DNA from: Bacteroidota bacterium
Lineage (GTDB): Bacteria; Bacteroidota; Bacteroidia; Flavobacteriales_D; Crocinitomicaceae
Assembly (NCBI GenBank): GCA_024280155.1
Contig: JAJRQQ010000028.1
Span: forward strand, 82,376-146,375
Direction: 5' to 3'
Length of the DNA: 64,000 bases
Below are positions 1-8,528 of this stretch, in pieces. The notes under the pieces are model-generated. The model had not been told where the DNA came from and did no database searches. It saw only the letters and a program-made list of their open reading frames with translations. Position 1 is the first letter of the stretch. Each line of letters opens with the position of its first letter. The translations under genes and the position numbers were made by a program.

Positions 1-2
1 AT

Positions 3-212
3 TATCGTTGGATTTTTATTCCAGGAAGTGAGTTGAGAATTGTTTATAAAAACAATATTTTCGCATCAAAGTCAGTTTTAGAAAGTCATTATTTCGAAAC
101 GTTCGAGACATTGTTTAATCAACCTCAAATCAATAGTATATCCATGAAACTGTTGGTTTACATTGATGTACTTTATTTTAAAAGGAAGAATAAGGGAGAA
201 AGGGTAATCTAA
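3..212 (+). CDS. DUF5916-family protein, C-terminal end (partial)
   Basis: An open frame enters from the left edge and stops at 210-212, giving the last 69 residues of a protein. It starts with Y-R-W-I-F-I-P-G-S-E-L, continues with I-V-Y-K-N and finishes with a L-V-Y-I-D-V-L-Y-F-K strand. This is the pattern of the last beta strands of DUF5916 proteins of Bacteroidota (a carbohydrate-binding-like domain followed by an outer-membrane barrel-like region). The family has no firmly established role. It converges on dnaN with only 3 bp between the two stop codons, and I see no terminator between them. The assignment rests on the C-terminal pattern alone, so it is moderate. Confidence 0.6.
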   Translation, partial: YRWIFIPGSELRIVYKNNIFASKSVLESHYFETFETLFNQPQINSISMKLLVYIDVLYFKRKNKGERVI

Positions 213-215
213 ATC

Positions 216-1334
216 TTAACGATTCAACATTACAGGCATTACCAACATTAAAATGTCTTCGTTCTCATTTGATTCTGCAGGCATTAATAAACCAGCACGA
301 CTTGCTTCACTCATTTCCAATCGAACTTCTGTAGAATCAAGATTATTCAATATTTCCATTAAGAAACGAGAGTTAAAACCAATTTCTAAATCTTCTCCAG
401 AATAGTTACAAGTAATTCTTTCTTTTGCTTCATTTGCAAAATCAATATCTTCAGCAGAAAGAGAAAGCTCAGAACCAGCTAGTTTCAATTTAATTTGATG
501 TGTTGTTTTATTTGCAAAAATAGAGACACGTTTTACAGAACTCAAGAATTGCAATCGATCAATAGTTAAAACGTTCGGATTCTCTTTCGGAATAACCGCT
601 TCGTAGTTTGGGTATTTACCATCAATCAAACGACAAACCAATACAATGTCACCAAAAGTAAAAACAGCATTTGAGTCATTGTATTCTAATTGAACTTCTT
701 CATCCGAAGAAACCGTTGATTTTAATAAGTTTAAAGGTTTTTTTGGTAGAATAAACGAAGAAGAACTTGTTGCTTGAGAGTCTGTGCGAGTATAACGAAC
801 TAATTTATGTGCATCTGTTGCAACGAAAGTGATACTTTCAGGAGAAAACTCACAAAATACTCCACTCATCACAGGGCGTAAGTCGTCAACACCTGTAGCG
901 AATAATGTTTTGTTAATTGCACTCGTAATAATGTCTCCCGTAATTTTAATTGTACTCGGGTTTTCTACTTCAGGTGTTTTAGGGCAATCATCACCATCAA
1001 ATCCAACCATTTTAGATTTACCATTGTCGTAGGCAATTTCGATTTCAAAATTACTTGAGTCAATTTTAAATGTACAAGGTTGTTCCGGTAAATTCTTTAA
1101 AATATCCATCAAAAGCTTTGCTGGAATACAAATTTTAAGATTTTCTTCAGAAGAATTAATGTCAACTCTTGTACGAATCATTGTCTCCGCATCCGAAGCT
1201 GAAACGTTTAATACACCATCCTTAATTTCAAACAAAAAATTGTCTAATATTGGTAATGTATTACTTGTGCTTAAAACACCAGAAATGCTTTGTAAACTTT
1301 TTGATAAGGTCGCGCTTGATACTACAAAATTCAT
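216..1334 (-). CDS. dnaN: DNA polymerase III beta subunit (sliding clamp)
   Basis: Ring-forming processivity clamp that tethers the replicative polymerase and other partners to DNA. At 372 residues it has the normal bacterial length for three clamp domains of about 120 residues each. Typical features are the N-terminal V-V-S-S-A-T-L-S-K-S-L start, the domain-1/2 stretch P-V-M-S-G-V, the D-G-K-Y-P-N-Y segment and the C-terminal M-P-V-M-L. The ATG at 1332-1334 is the natural start. dnaA and recF are not beside it; the upstream neighbours are the gldFG operon, 104 bp away and on the same strand. A -7 motif 27 bp upstream suggests its own promoter. Confidence 0.97.
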   Translation of the reverse strand: MNFVVSSATLSKSLQSISGVLSTSNTLPILDNFLFEIKDGVLNVSASDAETMIRTRVDINSSEENLKICIPAKLLMDILKNLPEQPCTFKIDSSNFEIEIAYDNGKSKMVGFDGDDCPKTPEVENPSTIKITGDIITSAINKTLFATGVDDLRPVMSGVFCEFSPESITFVATDAHKLVRYTRTDSQATSSSSFILPKKPLNLLKSTVSSDEEVQLEYNDSNAVFTFGDIVLVCRLIDGKYPNYEAVIPKENPNVLTIDRLQFLSSVKRVSIFANKTTHQIKLKLAGSELSLSAEDIDFANEAKERITCNYSGEDLEIGFNSRFLMEILNNLDSTEVRLEMSEASRAGLLMPAESNENEDILMLVMPVMLNR

Positions 1335-1360
1335 CTTAAAATCTTTTTTTAATAAGATTC

Positions 1361-1368
1361 AAAATTAT
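1361..1368 (-). promoter_or_regulatory. Candidate -7 promoter element of dnaN
   Basis: The minus strand reads TAATTTTG, a full match to the Bacteroidota -7 consensus TAnnTTTG. It lies 27 bp upstream of the dnaN ATG. No clear -33 TTTG/TTG was found at the usual distance, so this is a motif match only. Confidence 0.4.
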
Positions 1369-1438
1369 TCAATAATCTTGATAAAAGTTAGCTATAAATC
1401 GTTTTTTTTAGTTGAGTTATCAACAATTCGTTATTTGG

Positions 1439-2491
1439 CTATTGAGTTTTGATTCCATCAACAGTTTTGAATTGATTTTCATCCATTGGAAAGTAAACAT
1501 GTCCTAGAAGTAGTTTATTAAATACAAAATATTGACATTTTACCAATTGCCCCGTAGGTAATTCACACCAAAAACGATCTTCATCGTTGTCTCGGAACTC
1601 TATATTACCAACAGTTGTTGTTGTATTCGAAGTTTTTATTCTGAAGCAACGAAGCTTATTTATTTTTCCATTTGTTTCAGTAACAGTTAGAACTGCAAAT
1701 GGCACTGTTTTTAGAACACTGTCGATTTGGATTGGATTAAGTTCATAGTTAGGAGACTCATAGTGAACTTTTTTGTACTGGTTTAGGTATCTAAAAATCA
1801 TCGCTGTATCCACGTTTTCTAAAAGCCGATTTTCTTGATATACTTTTAAGTCAGTGCCTTTTTTTACCACAGAAAAGCTCCTTGAAGGTTCATCACGAGT
1901 ATCAACTTCTACTTTAGCAATTTCATTGATGTCTAAGTTGAAAATGTTTGTGCACATCCATTGGCGTGGATCAGCAAAGAATCGTGGAGAAATAATCCCA
2001 TGTACTCCTTTTATTTTCATAATCACAGGAAAAGCACTTTCTCCGTATTTTTTAGAATCCAATTGCATTATTTGACCATAATGATCCTGTGTAGAATTCC
2101 CAATATACCACGTTTTCTCCCATTCACCATCGATGAAAATTTCAACACGAATGTGTTGGGCAGTCATGTCTTTCTTCGCCTTTTTTAATTCACTTTCTGC
2201 TAAGTATCCTTTAAATTCAATGTTTTTGATGGCGTCAATAATAAAATCAGCGCTTTCTTGATTAATACAACCACCGTCTTTATCTGTCCATATTCCATCT
2301 GTCTTATGAATTTCAAATGTATATCCGTTCGCGTCACTAATCGTTACTTTATCGATTTCTTCCGTTTCTTTAATCGAGAATTCAATCAGTTGAGTGTCTG
2401 ATTTTCCTTTATTCTTGTTTAAGTCATAAACAAAGTAAGATAAAATTACAATAACTGTGAGGGCAAGTAAAAGCGTAATGATTTTTTTCAT
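1439..2491 (-). CDS. DUF4340-like envelope protein in the gld operon
   Basis: 350 residues. One N-terminal hydrophobic segment (about residues 4-23) is followed by a soluble domain rich in the alternating strands typical of DUF4340 (for example W-T-D-K-D-G-G, W-Y-I-G-N-S). It is probably anchored in the inner membrane with the bulk outside. DUF4340 genes often sit next to ABC-2/GldG-like auxiliary transport genes, as here: the ATG is 5 bp from the gldG stop, so it should be co-transcribed with gldF and gldG. A role in the same transporter is inferred from position; no biochemical function is known to me. Confidence 0.72.
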   Translation of the reverse strand: MKKIITLLLALTVIVILSYFVYDLNKNKGKSDTQLIEFSIKETEEIDKVTISDANGYTFEIHKTDGIWTDKDGGCINQESADFIIDAIKNIEFKGYLAESELKKAKKDMTAQHIRVEIFIDGEWEKTWYIGNSTQDHYGQIMQLDSKKYGESAFPVIMKIKGVHGIISPRFFADPRQWMCTNIFNLDINEIAKVEVDTRDEPSRSFSVVKKGTDLKVYQENRLLENVDTAMIFRYLNQYKKVHYESPNYELNPIQIDSVLKTVPFAVLTVTETNGKINKLRCFRIKTSNTTTTVGNIEFRDNDEDRFWCELPTGQLVKCQYFVFNKLLLGHVYFPMDENQFKTVDGIKTQ

Positions 2492-2496
2492 AGAAA

Positions 2497-4290
2497 TTAT
2501 TTTGTATACTTTTTTCGACGAATAAGGTTTATTAAAAACGATAATAATAATACAGAAAGTATTGGAAGTCCAATGTTTAAGTAGCGAAAGAAATTAGCAT
2601 GTGTCTTTACTTTTTCCTTATTCATCTCATGAATGTCAATTTGGCGACTTCTAATGTCAAGAACTGAATTATCCCCCATCATATAATCGGTTAAATTCTG
2701 AAAGAACTCTTGATTTCCAAAGAAATGTGGGATTTTAAGTTTAATTAATTCTGGAGAGAACTGTAAATCATTGATTTTTTTAGGGCGGTATTGCCAACCA
2801 TCACCTAGTCGAGTTGGCATAGAGTCATATTCATTGGCTAACCATCGACCGTTTCCAACCAATAAGACTTTACCTTCAACTTGACTAATTGTATCAAAAT
2901 GAATTGCAGAGTTTTTAGCAAATTCATCTACTATTCGATTTCTAAAATGCGATTTAAAGAATCCTTCTGCTAGACCTGCTAAGCATTTCTTGTTGTTTTC
3001 GTTTTCTGGATCAGCAACTAATTCAGGTGATTTCCCATAGTTCTTGTAAATGGCTAGATTTAGCAATGGTGCCATGCCAGAGACTGTGGAGTTTGAACTA
3101 GAAGTTAGAATAGGTGTCAATGAAACATTTGGATTGTTCCCGACAAATAGTATTTCATTCACATACTTTAACGAAACAGGTTCTAGGTTTCTTGAAATAG
3201 GGTGGTCTGTTGGTGTTGCCAATACATGGTAAAACCAAGGGATTAATGATTGATTCGCAAAAGGAACGGACATTGGAGCACAATGAGCATCCATCACAAG
3301 ATTGTCATTAATTTTTAATCCATAGTCGAAAAGCATTCTATCTAATCTTAATGCAGGGTATCGGGTTGTATGGGTTTCGCCAGTTCTTCTGAGAGTGTCC
3401 TCATTCAAGTATAGTTCATCCATGAAACACATCAAACGACCACCTTTCATGACAAATTGGTCAATTAGATATAAATCTTTATCACTAAAACGTGATCTTG
3501 GGCGAGCAATAATTAAACCTTGAACATTATCTAAAGCATTAATAGAATCATTTAATGTAATATCAGCAACCGCATAGTATGGCGAAATCAATGCGCGAAC
3601 TCGTTGAGTTTGTGGGTAGGTTAATTCTCCGTGGCCATGTAGAAAAGCAATTCGAGGCTTCTTTTCTTGTGTAGCTCTTCGTAAAGAACTGATGAGCATG
3701 TACTCTAAATTATTGATTGAATTCTGAATCGTGTTAAGTGTTTGTTCGCTATTAAGAGCGTAAGGTTGTCCAGCCCTAGAACCTGGGAGCAATTGGATAC
3801 TCTGAACAGAGGAGCCACCGTACTCAATAATTGCACCTGGCCAAATCATCATCTGACTTTGAGCACCATCTTTCATGTAAACCAAATCCATCGGAAGAAT
3901 TCCTTGTCCTTTTGCATAGATAGATTGGAATAATTCTTGTTTTTCTTGTTCTGTTCCTACGTTGGGGTCAATGAATTGATATTCGATTTTATTTCCAGAA
4001 ATTTCTTTGAATTCGATGAGCTTATCTTCAACGGCATCTCTAAAATGTTTAATCTCTGCAGGAAGGTTTCCTTCTAAGTATATTTTTACATTAATTCTTG
4101 TTTTAAAATTATCTGCTTCTCCTAAATACGTTTTTGTACCCTCAGCTAGAGAAAACCTTTGATCAGCAGTTGTGTCAAACCTCATGTAAATAAAAGAGGC
4201 AATGATGTTAATTAAAAAAACGACGGCTAAAATGATGAGTAGGAATGTCCAGTTATAAACTCCAGATAGAATCTTCTTTTTTTCTGACAT
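2497..4290 (-). CDS. gldG: Gliding-motility ABC transporter auxiliary protein GldG
   Basis: 597 residues with a single membrane segment near each end (about 14-36 and 570-590) and a large extracytoplasmic domain between. The final residues are basic (R-R-K-K). The early D-Q-R-F-S-L-A-E-G-T motif and the F-L-H-G-H-G-E-L segment are hallmarks of the GldG/ABC_transp_aux family. With GldF (permease) and GldA (ATPase, not in this window) it forms an ABC-type complex needed for gliding in Flavobacterium johnsoniae. It follows gldF by 4 bp. Related families act in non-gliding bacteria, so the presence of gldFG alone does not prove gliding. Confidence 0.92.
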   Translation of the reverse strand: MSEKKKILSGVYNWTFLLIILAVVFLINIIASFIYMRFDTTADQRFSLAEGTKTYLGEADNFKTRINVKIYLEGNLPAEIKHFRDAVEDKLIEFKEISGNKIEYQFIDPNVGTEQEKQELFQSIYAKGQGILPMDLVYMKDGAQSQMMIWPGAIIEYGGSSVQSIQLLPGSRAGQPYALNSEQTLNTIQNSINNLEYMLISSLRRATQEKKPRIAFLHGHGELTYPQTQRVRALISPYYAVADITLNDSINALDNVQGLIIARPRSRFSDKDLYLIDQFVMKGGRLMCFMDELYLNEDTLRRTGETHTTRYPALRLDRMLFDYGLKINDNLVMDAHCAPMSVPFANQSLIPWFYHVLATPTDHPISRNLEPVSLKYVNEILFVGNNPNVSLTPILTSSSNSTVSGMAPLLNLAIYKNYGKSPELVADPENENNKKCLAGLAEGFFKSHFRNRIVDEFAKNSAIHFDTISQVEGKVLLVGNGRWLANEYDSMPTRLGDGWQYRPKKINDLQFSPELIKLKIPHFFGNQEFFQNLTDYMMGDNSVLDIRSRQIDIHEMNKEKVKTHANFFRYLNIGLPILSVLLLSFLINLIRRKKYTK

Positions 4291-4294
4291 GGAA

Positions 4295-5035
4295 TTATTT
4301 TTTTAAAGATTTGATGACTGTCAATGCTGCGTATATAAAAACAACAATTAATGATATGAAATAAATAATATTTTTGGTGTCAATGACTCCTTTTTGGATG
4401 GCATTGTAATGATAGCTCATTCCAAAATACTGAACAATAGAATCAGAACTACCCATTAAATTGTATGAGCCGAGGAGGGCGATTCCTCCGATTTCAGGCA
4501 TAAAAATCCAGCAAAAGAATAATGCTAGAATAAAAGCTACAATTTGGCTACTCGTTAAAGAAGAAGTGAAAATACCAATTGCAACAAAGGATGCTCCAAT
4601 TAAGACTAAGCCTAAATAAGAAGCGATTGTTGCTCCGTGATCAAATTTTTCAGGCTCTTGAGCTAGTGCAACCATCGAATAGTAATAGATCAAGGTTGGT
4701 AGTAGGGCAATGATGAGTAATGTCACACTTGCAAAATATTTCGCTAGAAGAATTTTAATATCAGAAATAGGTCGAGTAAAAAGGAGTTCCATTGTTCCTG
4801 TTCTTCTTTCTTCGGCAATAGAACGCATGGTGATTGCTGGGATTAGGATAAGAAAAATGATAGGAGAAGAATTGAAAAATGGAATCAAATCAGCTTCTGT
4901 CCCCTCTAATAAATTAGCATCAGTGGATGCAACCCAATGCATTATTCCTGAAGTAATGAGATAAATTAGAATAAAGACATACCCTATGGTTGAACTCAAA
5001 AAACTCTTAATTTCTTTAAAATATAATGCTCTCAT
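4295..5035 (-). CDS. gldF: Gliding-motility ABC transporter permease GldF
   Basis: 246-residue ABC-2 type permease with about six hydrophobic helices. The start M-R-A-L-Y-F-K-E-I-K-S-F-L-S-S and the conserved cytoplasmic loop E-E-R-R-T-G-T-M-E-L-L-F-T-R-P are typical of GldF. It is the first gene of the gldF-gldG-DUF4340 operon (spacers 4 and 5 bp). The matching ATPase gene gldA is not nearby, as is also the case in Flavobacterium. A good promoter lies directly upstream. Confidence 0.92.
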   Translation of the reverse strand: MRALYFKEIKSFLSSTIGYVFILIYLITSGIMHWVASTDANLLEGTEADLIPFFNSSPIIFLILIPAITMRSIAEERRTGTMELLFTRPISDIKILLAKYFASVTLLIIALLPTLIYYYSMVALAQEPEKFDHGATIASYLGLVLIGASFVAIGIFTSSLTSSQIVAFILALFFCWIFMPEIGGIALLGSYNLMGSSDSIVQYFGMSYHYNAIQKGVIDTKNIIYFISLIVVFIYAALTVIKSLKK

Positions 5036-5070
5036 TCTTTACTGTGAAAATAAAATTCAATTAGAATCAT

Positions 5071-5100
5071 CAAAAATAAGATTTTAGTTCGAAAATACAA
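5071..5100 (-). promoter_or_regulatory. Promoter of the gldF operon
   Basis: On the minus strand a -33 TTG (plus-strand 5098-5100) is followed after 19 bp by TATTTTTG (5071-5078), a full match to TAnnTTTG. The -7 element is 35 bp upstream of the gldF ATG. This is among the few sites in the window with both elements at good spacing. Confidence 0.6.
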
Positions 5101-5188
5101 CGTAAAAAAATGTTAACTACACACATCTTTTAGTGAAAGAGAGAAGAATTGGTTGATTTTTAATTCGAAATGAGTTTTAAAAATGTCT

Positions 5189-5500
5189 TTAAGTGACTTT
5201 ATCTTCGAAGCCATTAAAATAAGCATTGACACTCCAGGCTTCAGGTTTTGCATTGAACCAAGGTTTTATTTTTGGCCAAACAGCACCAAAAGTGTCAGAA
5301 GTTCTGTAATTATCTAAATCTTCTTGTGACTCCCAATGACTATAAGTCATAACAGTTGTTGAAGAATTGATGTCTTGATATAATTTCATCCCGTAGCAAC
5401 CTGGAAAACTATTTACTTTATGCTTTATTGTGTCGAAGAAACGAAGAAAATCTTCTAGTTTATCTTCTTTGAATTCAAGTTTTACAATTCGTGTAATCAT
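5189..5500 (-). CDS. Antibiotic biosynthesis monooxygenase (ABM) domain protein
   Basis: About 103 residues forming one ferredoxin-like ABM domain: the start M-I-T-R-I-V-K-L-E-F, then F-P-G-C-Y-G-M-K-L-Y-Q-D and the helix-preceding S-H-W-E-S-Q-E-D-L-D-N-Y-R. ABM proteins are small dimeric oxygenases or heme/quinone-modifying enzymes, and this sequence does not tell which. The open frame extends 25 codons upstream, but I chose ATG 5498-5500 because it gives a canonical domain start 1 bp after the stop of the DUF62 gene, implying translational coupling. The link to the SAM hydrolase is positional only. Confidence 0.8.
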   Translation of the reverse strand: MITRIVKLEFKEDKLEDFLRFFDTIKHKVNSFPGCYGMKLYQDINSSTTVMTYSHWESQEDLDNYRTSDTFGAVWPKIKPWFNAKPEAWSVNAYFNGFEDKVT

Positions 5501-5501
5501 A

Positions 5502-6368
5502 TTAAAAATTGGGGAATAATTCGTCAATTGTATCTCTAGACCCTTTCGGTGTATATTCGACCATAATAATGTCATCCTTCCTTAAACCAAACAATTCTGC
5601 AGCACCTCCAGTAGTTTTAGTCGCTCCTCGGTTGATGGCAATTTCCAACAGGTTGTTTCCATTGAATAAGGCAACCTTCTCTCCGGCAGGGACAACATTG
5701 TACGAAGGAGAAATTGTATCAATGTAATAGTCTTTTCTTTTGAAACGAATCGTGAAAGGAATGTTTGTACCGTTTCTTTCAAATAAATCTTTGCTGATGT
5801 TTGTAATCGCGTTTCCAAAACTATCGATATAGATTACATGTCCACGAATTAAATTTGGTTCGGTAACTGCAACTGAAGATAAAGCATTTCTGTATGAGCT
5901 GTGTGGGGATGCAACTTCATCTACTTTTACACCATTTAATAGCTTAACTGCTGTTGCAATTAACATATTCTTCGTGCACGACTTAAAAAAGCTTGGGTTG
6001 GATAAAACATCGTCAATTCTCCAGAATGAAGTTGGTTTGTTTTCTTGAAGAAAAACTCCAAAAAAACCATTGTCATTGGAAATGAAATATTGGTCTTCGT
6101 AAAAAAGAATGGCGGGTAAACTACCATCTCCATCTCCAAAATTAATTACAGGTTCACTATCTACTCCAATCACGTGAATTGTACCTTTAGGAAAGTCTTT
6201 GTAACATGAACGAATTTGAAATGCAGCCTGAGAAACATCAAAGGGGAGAACGTTATGAGTAATGTCAACAATGTAAGGTGAGTCAACAGAACTTAAGATG
6301 GTTCCTTTTAAAGATGCCACATAATGATCGTTTGTTCCGAGGTCAGTTGTTAATGTTATTATGCCCAT
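5502..6368 (-). CDS. SAM hydroxide adenosyltransferase / SAM hydrolase (DUF62)
   Basis: 288 residues of the DUF62 (S-adenosyl-L-methionine hydrolase) family, which cleaves SAM to adenosine and methionine using activated water. Diagnostic features are T-L-T-T-D-L-G-T-N-D-H-Y near the N-terminus (substrate-binding Asp), the V-D-I-T-H segment, and the C-terminal beta-barrel domain with Y-I-D-S-F-G-N-A-I-T-N. Length matches characterised members. Start ATG is at 6366-6368. It diverges from phoH; candidate -7 motifs for both directions lie within 20 bp of each other. It is followed after 1 bp by an ABM gene. Confidence 0.88.
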   Translation of the reverse strand: MGIITLTTDLGTNDHYVASLKGTILSSVDSPYIVDITHNVLPFDVSQAAFQIRSCYKDFPKGTIHVIGVDSEPVINFGDGDGSLPAILFYEDQYFISNDNGFFGVFLQENKPTSFWRIDDVLSNPSFFKSCTKNMLIATAVKLLNGVKVDEVASPHSSYRNALSSVAVTEPNLIRGHVIYIDSFGNAITNISKDLFERNGTNIPFTIRFKRKDYYIDTISPSYNVVPAGEKVALFNGNNLLEIAINRGATKTTGGAAELFGLRKDDIIMVEYTPKGSRDTIDELFPNF

Positions 6369-6405
6369 TGTTGATAAAATACGTGCGATTAAGCCAAAAT
6401 AATTT

Positions 6406-6413
6406 TAAATTTG
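6406..6413 (+). promoter_or_regulatory. Candidate -7 promoter element of phoH-purC
   Basis: TAAATTTG, a full match to TAnnTTTG, 55 bp before the TTG start of phoH. No convincing -33 element. It nearly abuts the oppositely directed -7 motif at 6417-6424. Confidence 0.4.
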
Positions 6414-6416
6414 TAT

Positions 6417-6424
6417 CAAAAATA
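6417..6424 (-). promoter_or_regulatory. Candidate -7 promoter element of the DUF62 gene
   Basis: The minus strand reads TATTTTTG, a full match to TAnnTTTG, about 50 bp upstream of the SAM hydrolase ATG. Back-to-back with the phoH -7 motif, so the two polymerases could compete. Confidence 0.4.
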
Positions 6425-6468
6425 AGGTTAATTAAGGGAAAAGTATTCTTCCTTCTAAAAAAAAACAT

Positions 6469-7470
6469 TTGCTCGAAAAAAAAATCGCAATAAAAGGAGT
6501 TAATCCTGCCGAATTGTTTGGCGTTCGGAATGCAAAATTAAAGTACATCAAATCATTCTTTCCTAAACTGAAGGTAATTGCACGTGGGAATATAATCACA
6601 ATAGCAGGGGATGAAGAAGTTATGGATGAGTTTGAAAAGAAATTTGATTTAATTCTTCGACATTTTCATAAATTTAATCGATTGACAGAAAGTAATATCG
6701 ATAATTTAATGATGGATGATGGAAAGAAAATGCTAGAAACTAAAGAGAAAGATGAAATTCTAGTGTACGGAAATCATGGGACTAAAATCTCACCAAGAAC
6801 TATCAATCAACGAAAGTTAGTTGAATTGGTAAATAAAAAGGATATGGTTTTTGCCGTTGGTCCTGCGGGAACTGGGAAAACATACACAGCGGTTGCATTA
6901 GCCGTTCGAGCATTGAAGAATAAAGAAGTTAAACGAATTATTTTAACACGACCAGCTGTAGAGTCAGGAGAGAATTTAGGTTTTTTACCTGGCGATTTGA
7001 AAGAAAAGTTGGATCCATATATGATGCCTCTTTATGATGCCTTGAGAGACATGATACCTGCTGAGAAATTGGCAGATATGATAGAGTTTGGTGTAATAGA
7101 AATTGCCCCACTTGCGTTCATGAGAGGTCGAACTTTGGACAAAGCATTCGTTATTTTGGATGAAGCTCAAAACACGACAACAATGCAAATGAAAATGTTC
7201 CTAACTCGAATGGGAATGACAGCCAAATTTATTATTACTGGTGATATGTCGCAAGTTGATTTGCCGAATCGACAGCGTTCAGGTTTGGCTTATGCTTTAG
7301 ATGCTTTAGAAAGTGTAAAGGATATTGGGATTGTTCGAATGGGAACTTCAGACGTAATCAGACACAGTCTCGTGAAAAAAGTAATTGATGCTTTTGCAAC
7401 AATCGAAGAGAAAGAAAAAAAAGAAAAAGATAAAAGAAAAAATAATGAGTCAAGCAATAATCGAAAGTAA
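6469..7470 (+). CDS. phoH: PhoH family ATPase
   Basis: 333-residue PhoH/PhoL-type P-loop ATPase, a superfamily-1-like nucleic-acid ATPase that in other bacteria works with YbeY/YbeZ in RNA metabolism. Walker A is GPAGTGKT (131-138), Walker B is V-I-L-D-E-A-Q (D231-E232), and F-I-I-T-G-D-M-S-Q is the sensor region. The chosen start is TTG at 6469, because no in-frame ATG lies between the upstream stop and the conserved N-terminal V-N-P-A-E-L-F-G-V region. The very basic tail (K-E-K-D-K-R-K) overlaps purC by 26 bp, so the two genes are coupled. Confidence 0.9.
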   Translation: MLEKKIAIKGVNPAELFGVRNAKLKYIKSFFPKLKVIARGNIITIAGDEEVMDEFEKKFDLILRHFHKFNRLTESNIDNLMMDDGKKMLETKEKDEILVYGNHGTKISPRTINQRKLVELVNKKDMVFAVGPAGTGKTYTAVALAVRALKNKEVKRIILTRPAVESGENLGFLPGDLKEKLDPYMMPLYDALRDMIPAEKLADMIEFGVIEIAPLAFMRGRTLDKAFVILDEAQNTTTMQMKMFLTRMGMTAKFIITGDMSQVDLPNRQRSGLAYALDALESVKDIGIVRMGTSDVIRHSLVKKVIDAFATIEEKEKKEKDKRKNNESSNNRK

Positions 7471-8392
7471 ATTTCATTTTAAAGGGCAAACGAAAGAATA
7501 CAATGGAAAAGTTCGCGATGTTTACACATTGGATAACGGACTTCTCGTTATGGTGGCATCGGATAGAATTTCTGCTTTCGATCATGTTCTTCCGAAAGGA
7601 ATACCATTCAAAGGGCAAGTATTGAATCAAGTTGCAACGATGTTTTTAAAAGCAACTGAGGATATTGTTCCGAATTGGTTAGTTGCAACACCAGACCCAT
7701 CTGTTGCTGTTGGAATTGCTTGTGAGCCAATTCGTGTAGAAATGGTCATCCGTGGGTATATGTCAGGTCATGCAGCTCGTGAATATAAAGCAGGAAAGAG
7801 AATTCTTTGTGGTGTTGAAATGCCCGAAGGAATGAAAGAAAATGATAAATTTCCAGAACCAATTATTACTCCTGCAACAAAAGCAGAAGAAGGTCATGAT
7901 GAGGATATTTCTCGAGAAGAAATTATCAAGCAAGGAATTGTTCCTGAAGATATTTATATCCAATTGGAAGAATATACTCGAGCTCTTTTTCAACGTGGAA
8001 CAGAAATGGCAGCTAAGCAAGGGTTAATTCTTGTCGATACAAAGTATGAATTCGGAATGAAAGATGGAAAAGTGATTTTGATTGACGAAATTCATACACC
8101 AGATTCTTCAAGGTATTTTTACAAAGAAGGGTACGAGGAAAGACAAGCAAACGGAGAACAACAAAAACAATTGTCGAAAGAATTTGTACGTCAATGGCTC
8201 ATAGAAAATGGTTTCCAAGGGTTGGAAGGTCAAAAAATGCCTGAAATGCCAGATGATTTTGTAAAAGTTGTTTCTGATAGATATATTGAGCTTTATGAAA
8301 TTATTTCTGGAAATAAGTTTCAAAAATCAGATACGAGTGATATCACAAACAGAATTCAAACAAATGTGGATGCTTATTTAAAGACAATTTAA
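7445..8392 (+). CDS. purC: Phosphoribosylaminoimidazole-succinocarboxamide synthase (SAICAR synthase)
   Basis: Ligates aspartate to CAIR with ATP in purine synthesis. 315 residues starting at ATG 7445; the frame is open 20 codons further upstream, but that part is only the shifted reading of the lysine-rich phoH tail. Family motifs are K-V-R-D-V-Y near the N-terminus, [27 protein letters not shown] and [12 protein letters not shown]. Overlaps phoH by 26 bp and is followed by a strong terminator, so phoH-purC is the whole transcription unit. Confidence 0.96.
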   Translation: MSQAIIESKFHFKGQTKEYNGKVRDVYTLDNGLLVMVASDRISAFDHVLPKGIPFKGQVLNQVATMFLKATEDIVPNWLVATPDPSVAVGIACEPIRVEMVIRGYMSGHAAREYKAGKRILCGVEMPEGMKENDKFPEPIITPATKAEEGHDEDISREEIIKQGIVPEDIYIQLEEYTRALFQRGTEMAAKQGLILVDTKYEFGMKDGKVILIDEIHTPDSSRYFYKEGYEERQANGEQQKQLSKEFVRQWLIENGFQGLEGQKMPEMPDDFVKVVSDRYIELYEIISGNKFQKSDTSDITNRIQTNVDAYLKTI

Positions 8393-8414
8393 AAAGATTA
8401 AAGTATTGAATAAC

Positions 8415-8451
8415 AAAAAAACCGTAGCCATTTTAAGGTTACGGTTTTTTT
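8415..8451. terminator. Bidirectional rho-independent terminator
   Basis: A 15-base A7-CCGTAGCC arm (8415-8429), 7-base loop, and GGTTACGG-T7 arm (8437-8451) pair fully, with one G-U. The flanking A and T tracts make it usable both for purC (plus) and for the convergent glycosidase gene (minus). Confidence 0.9.
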
Positions 8452-8528
8452 ATGCTTTTATTTAGCCTGAGTTAGGAGTAACGTTAAATGTGAAAAGTAG
8501 CTTTAATGCTTTTTACATAGCAGTTTTT

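Noticed and set aside
5582..5818. Minus-strand reading frame inside the SAM hydrolase gene
   Set aside because: Out-of-frame shadow of a well-conserved gene with no family resemblance.
7385..7444. Longer N-terminus for PurC
   Set aside because: The extra 20 residues are just the shifted reading of the lysine-rich phoH tail; the conserved PurC start follows ATG 7445.
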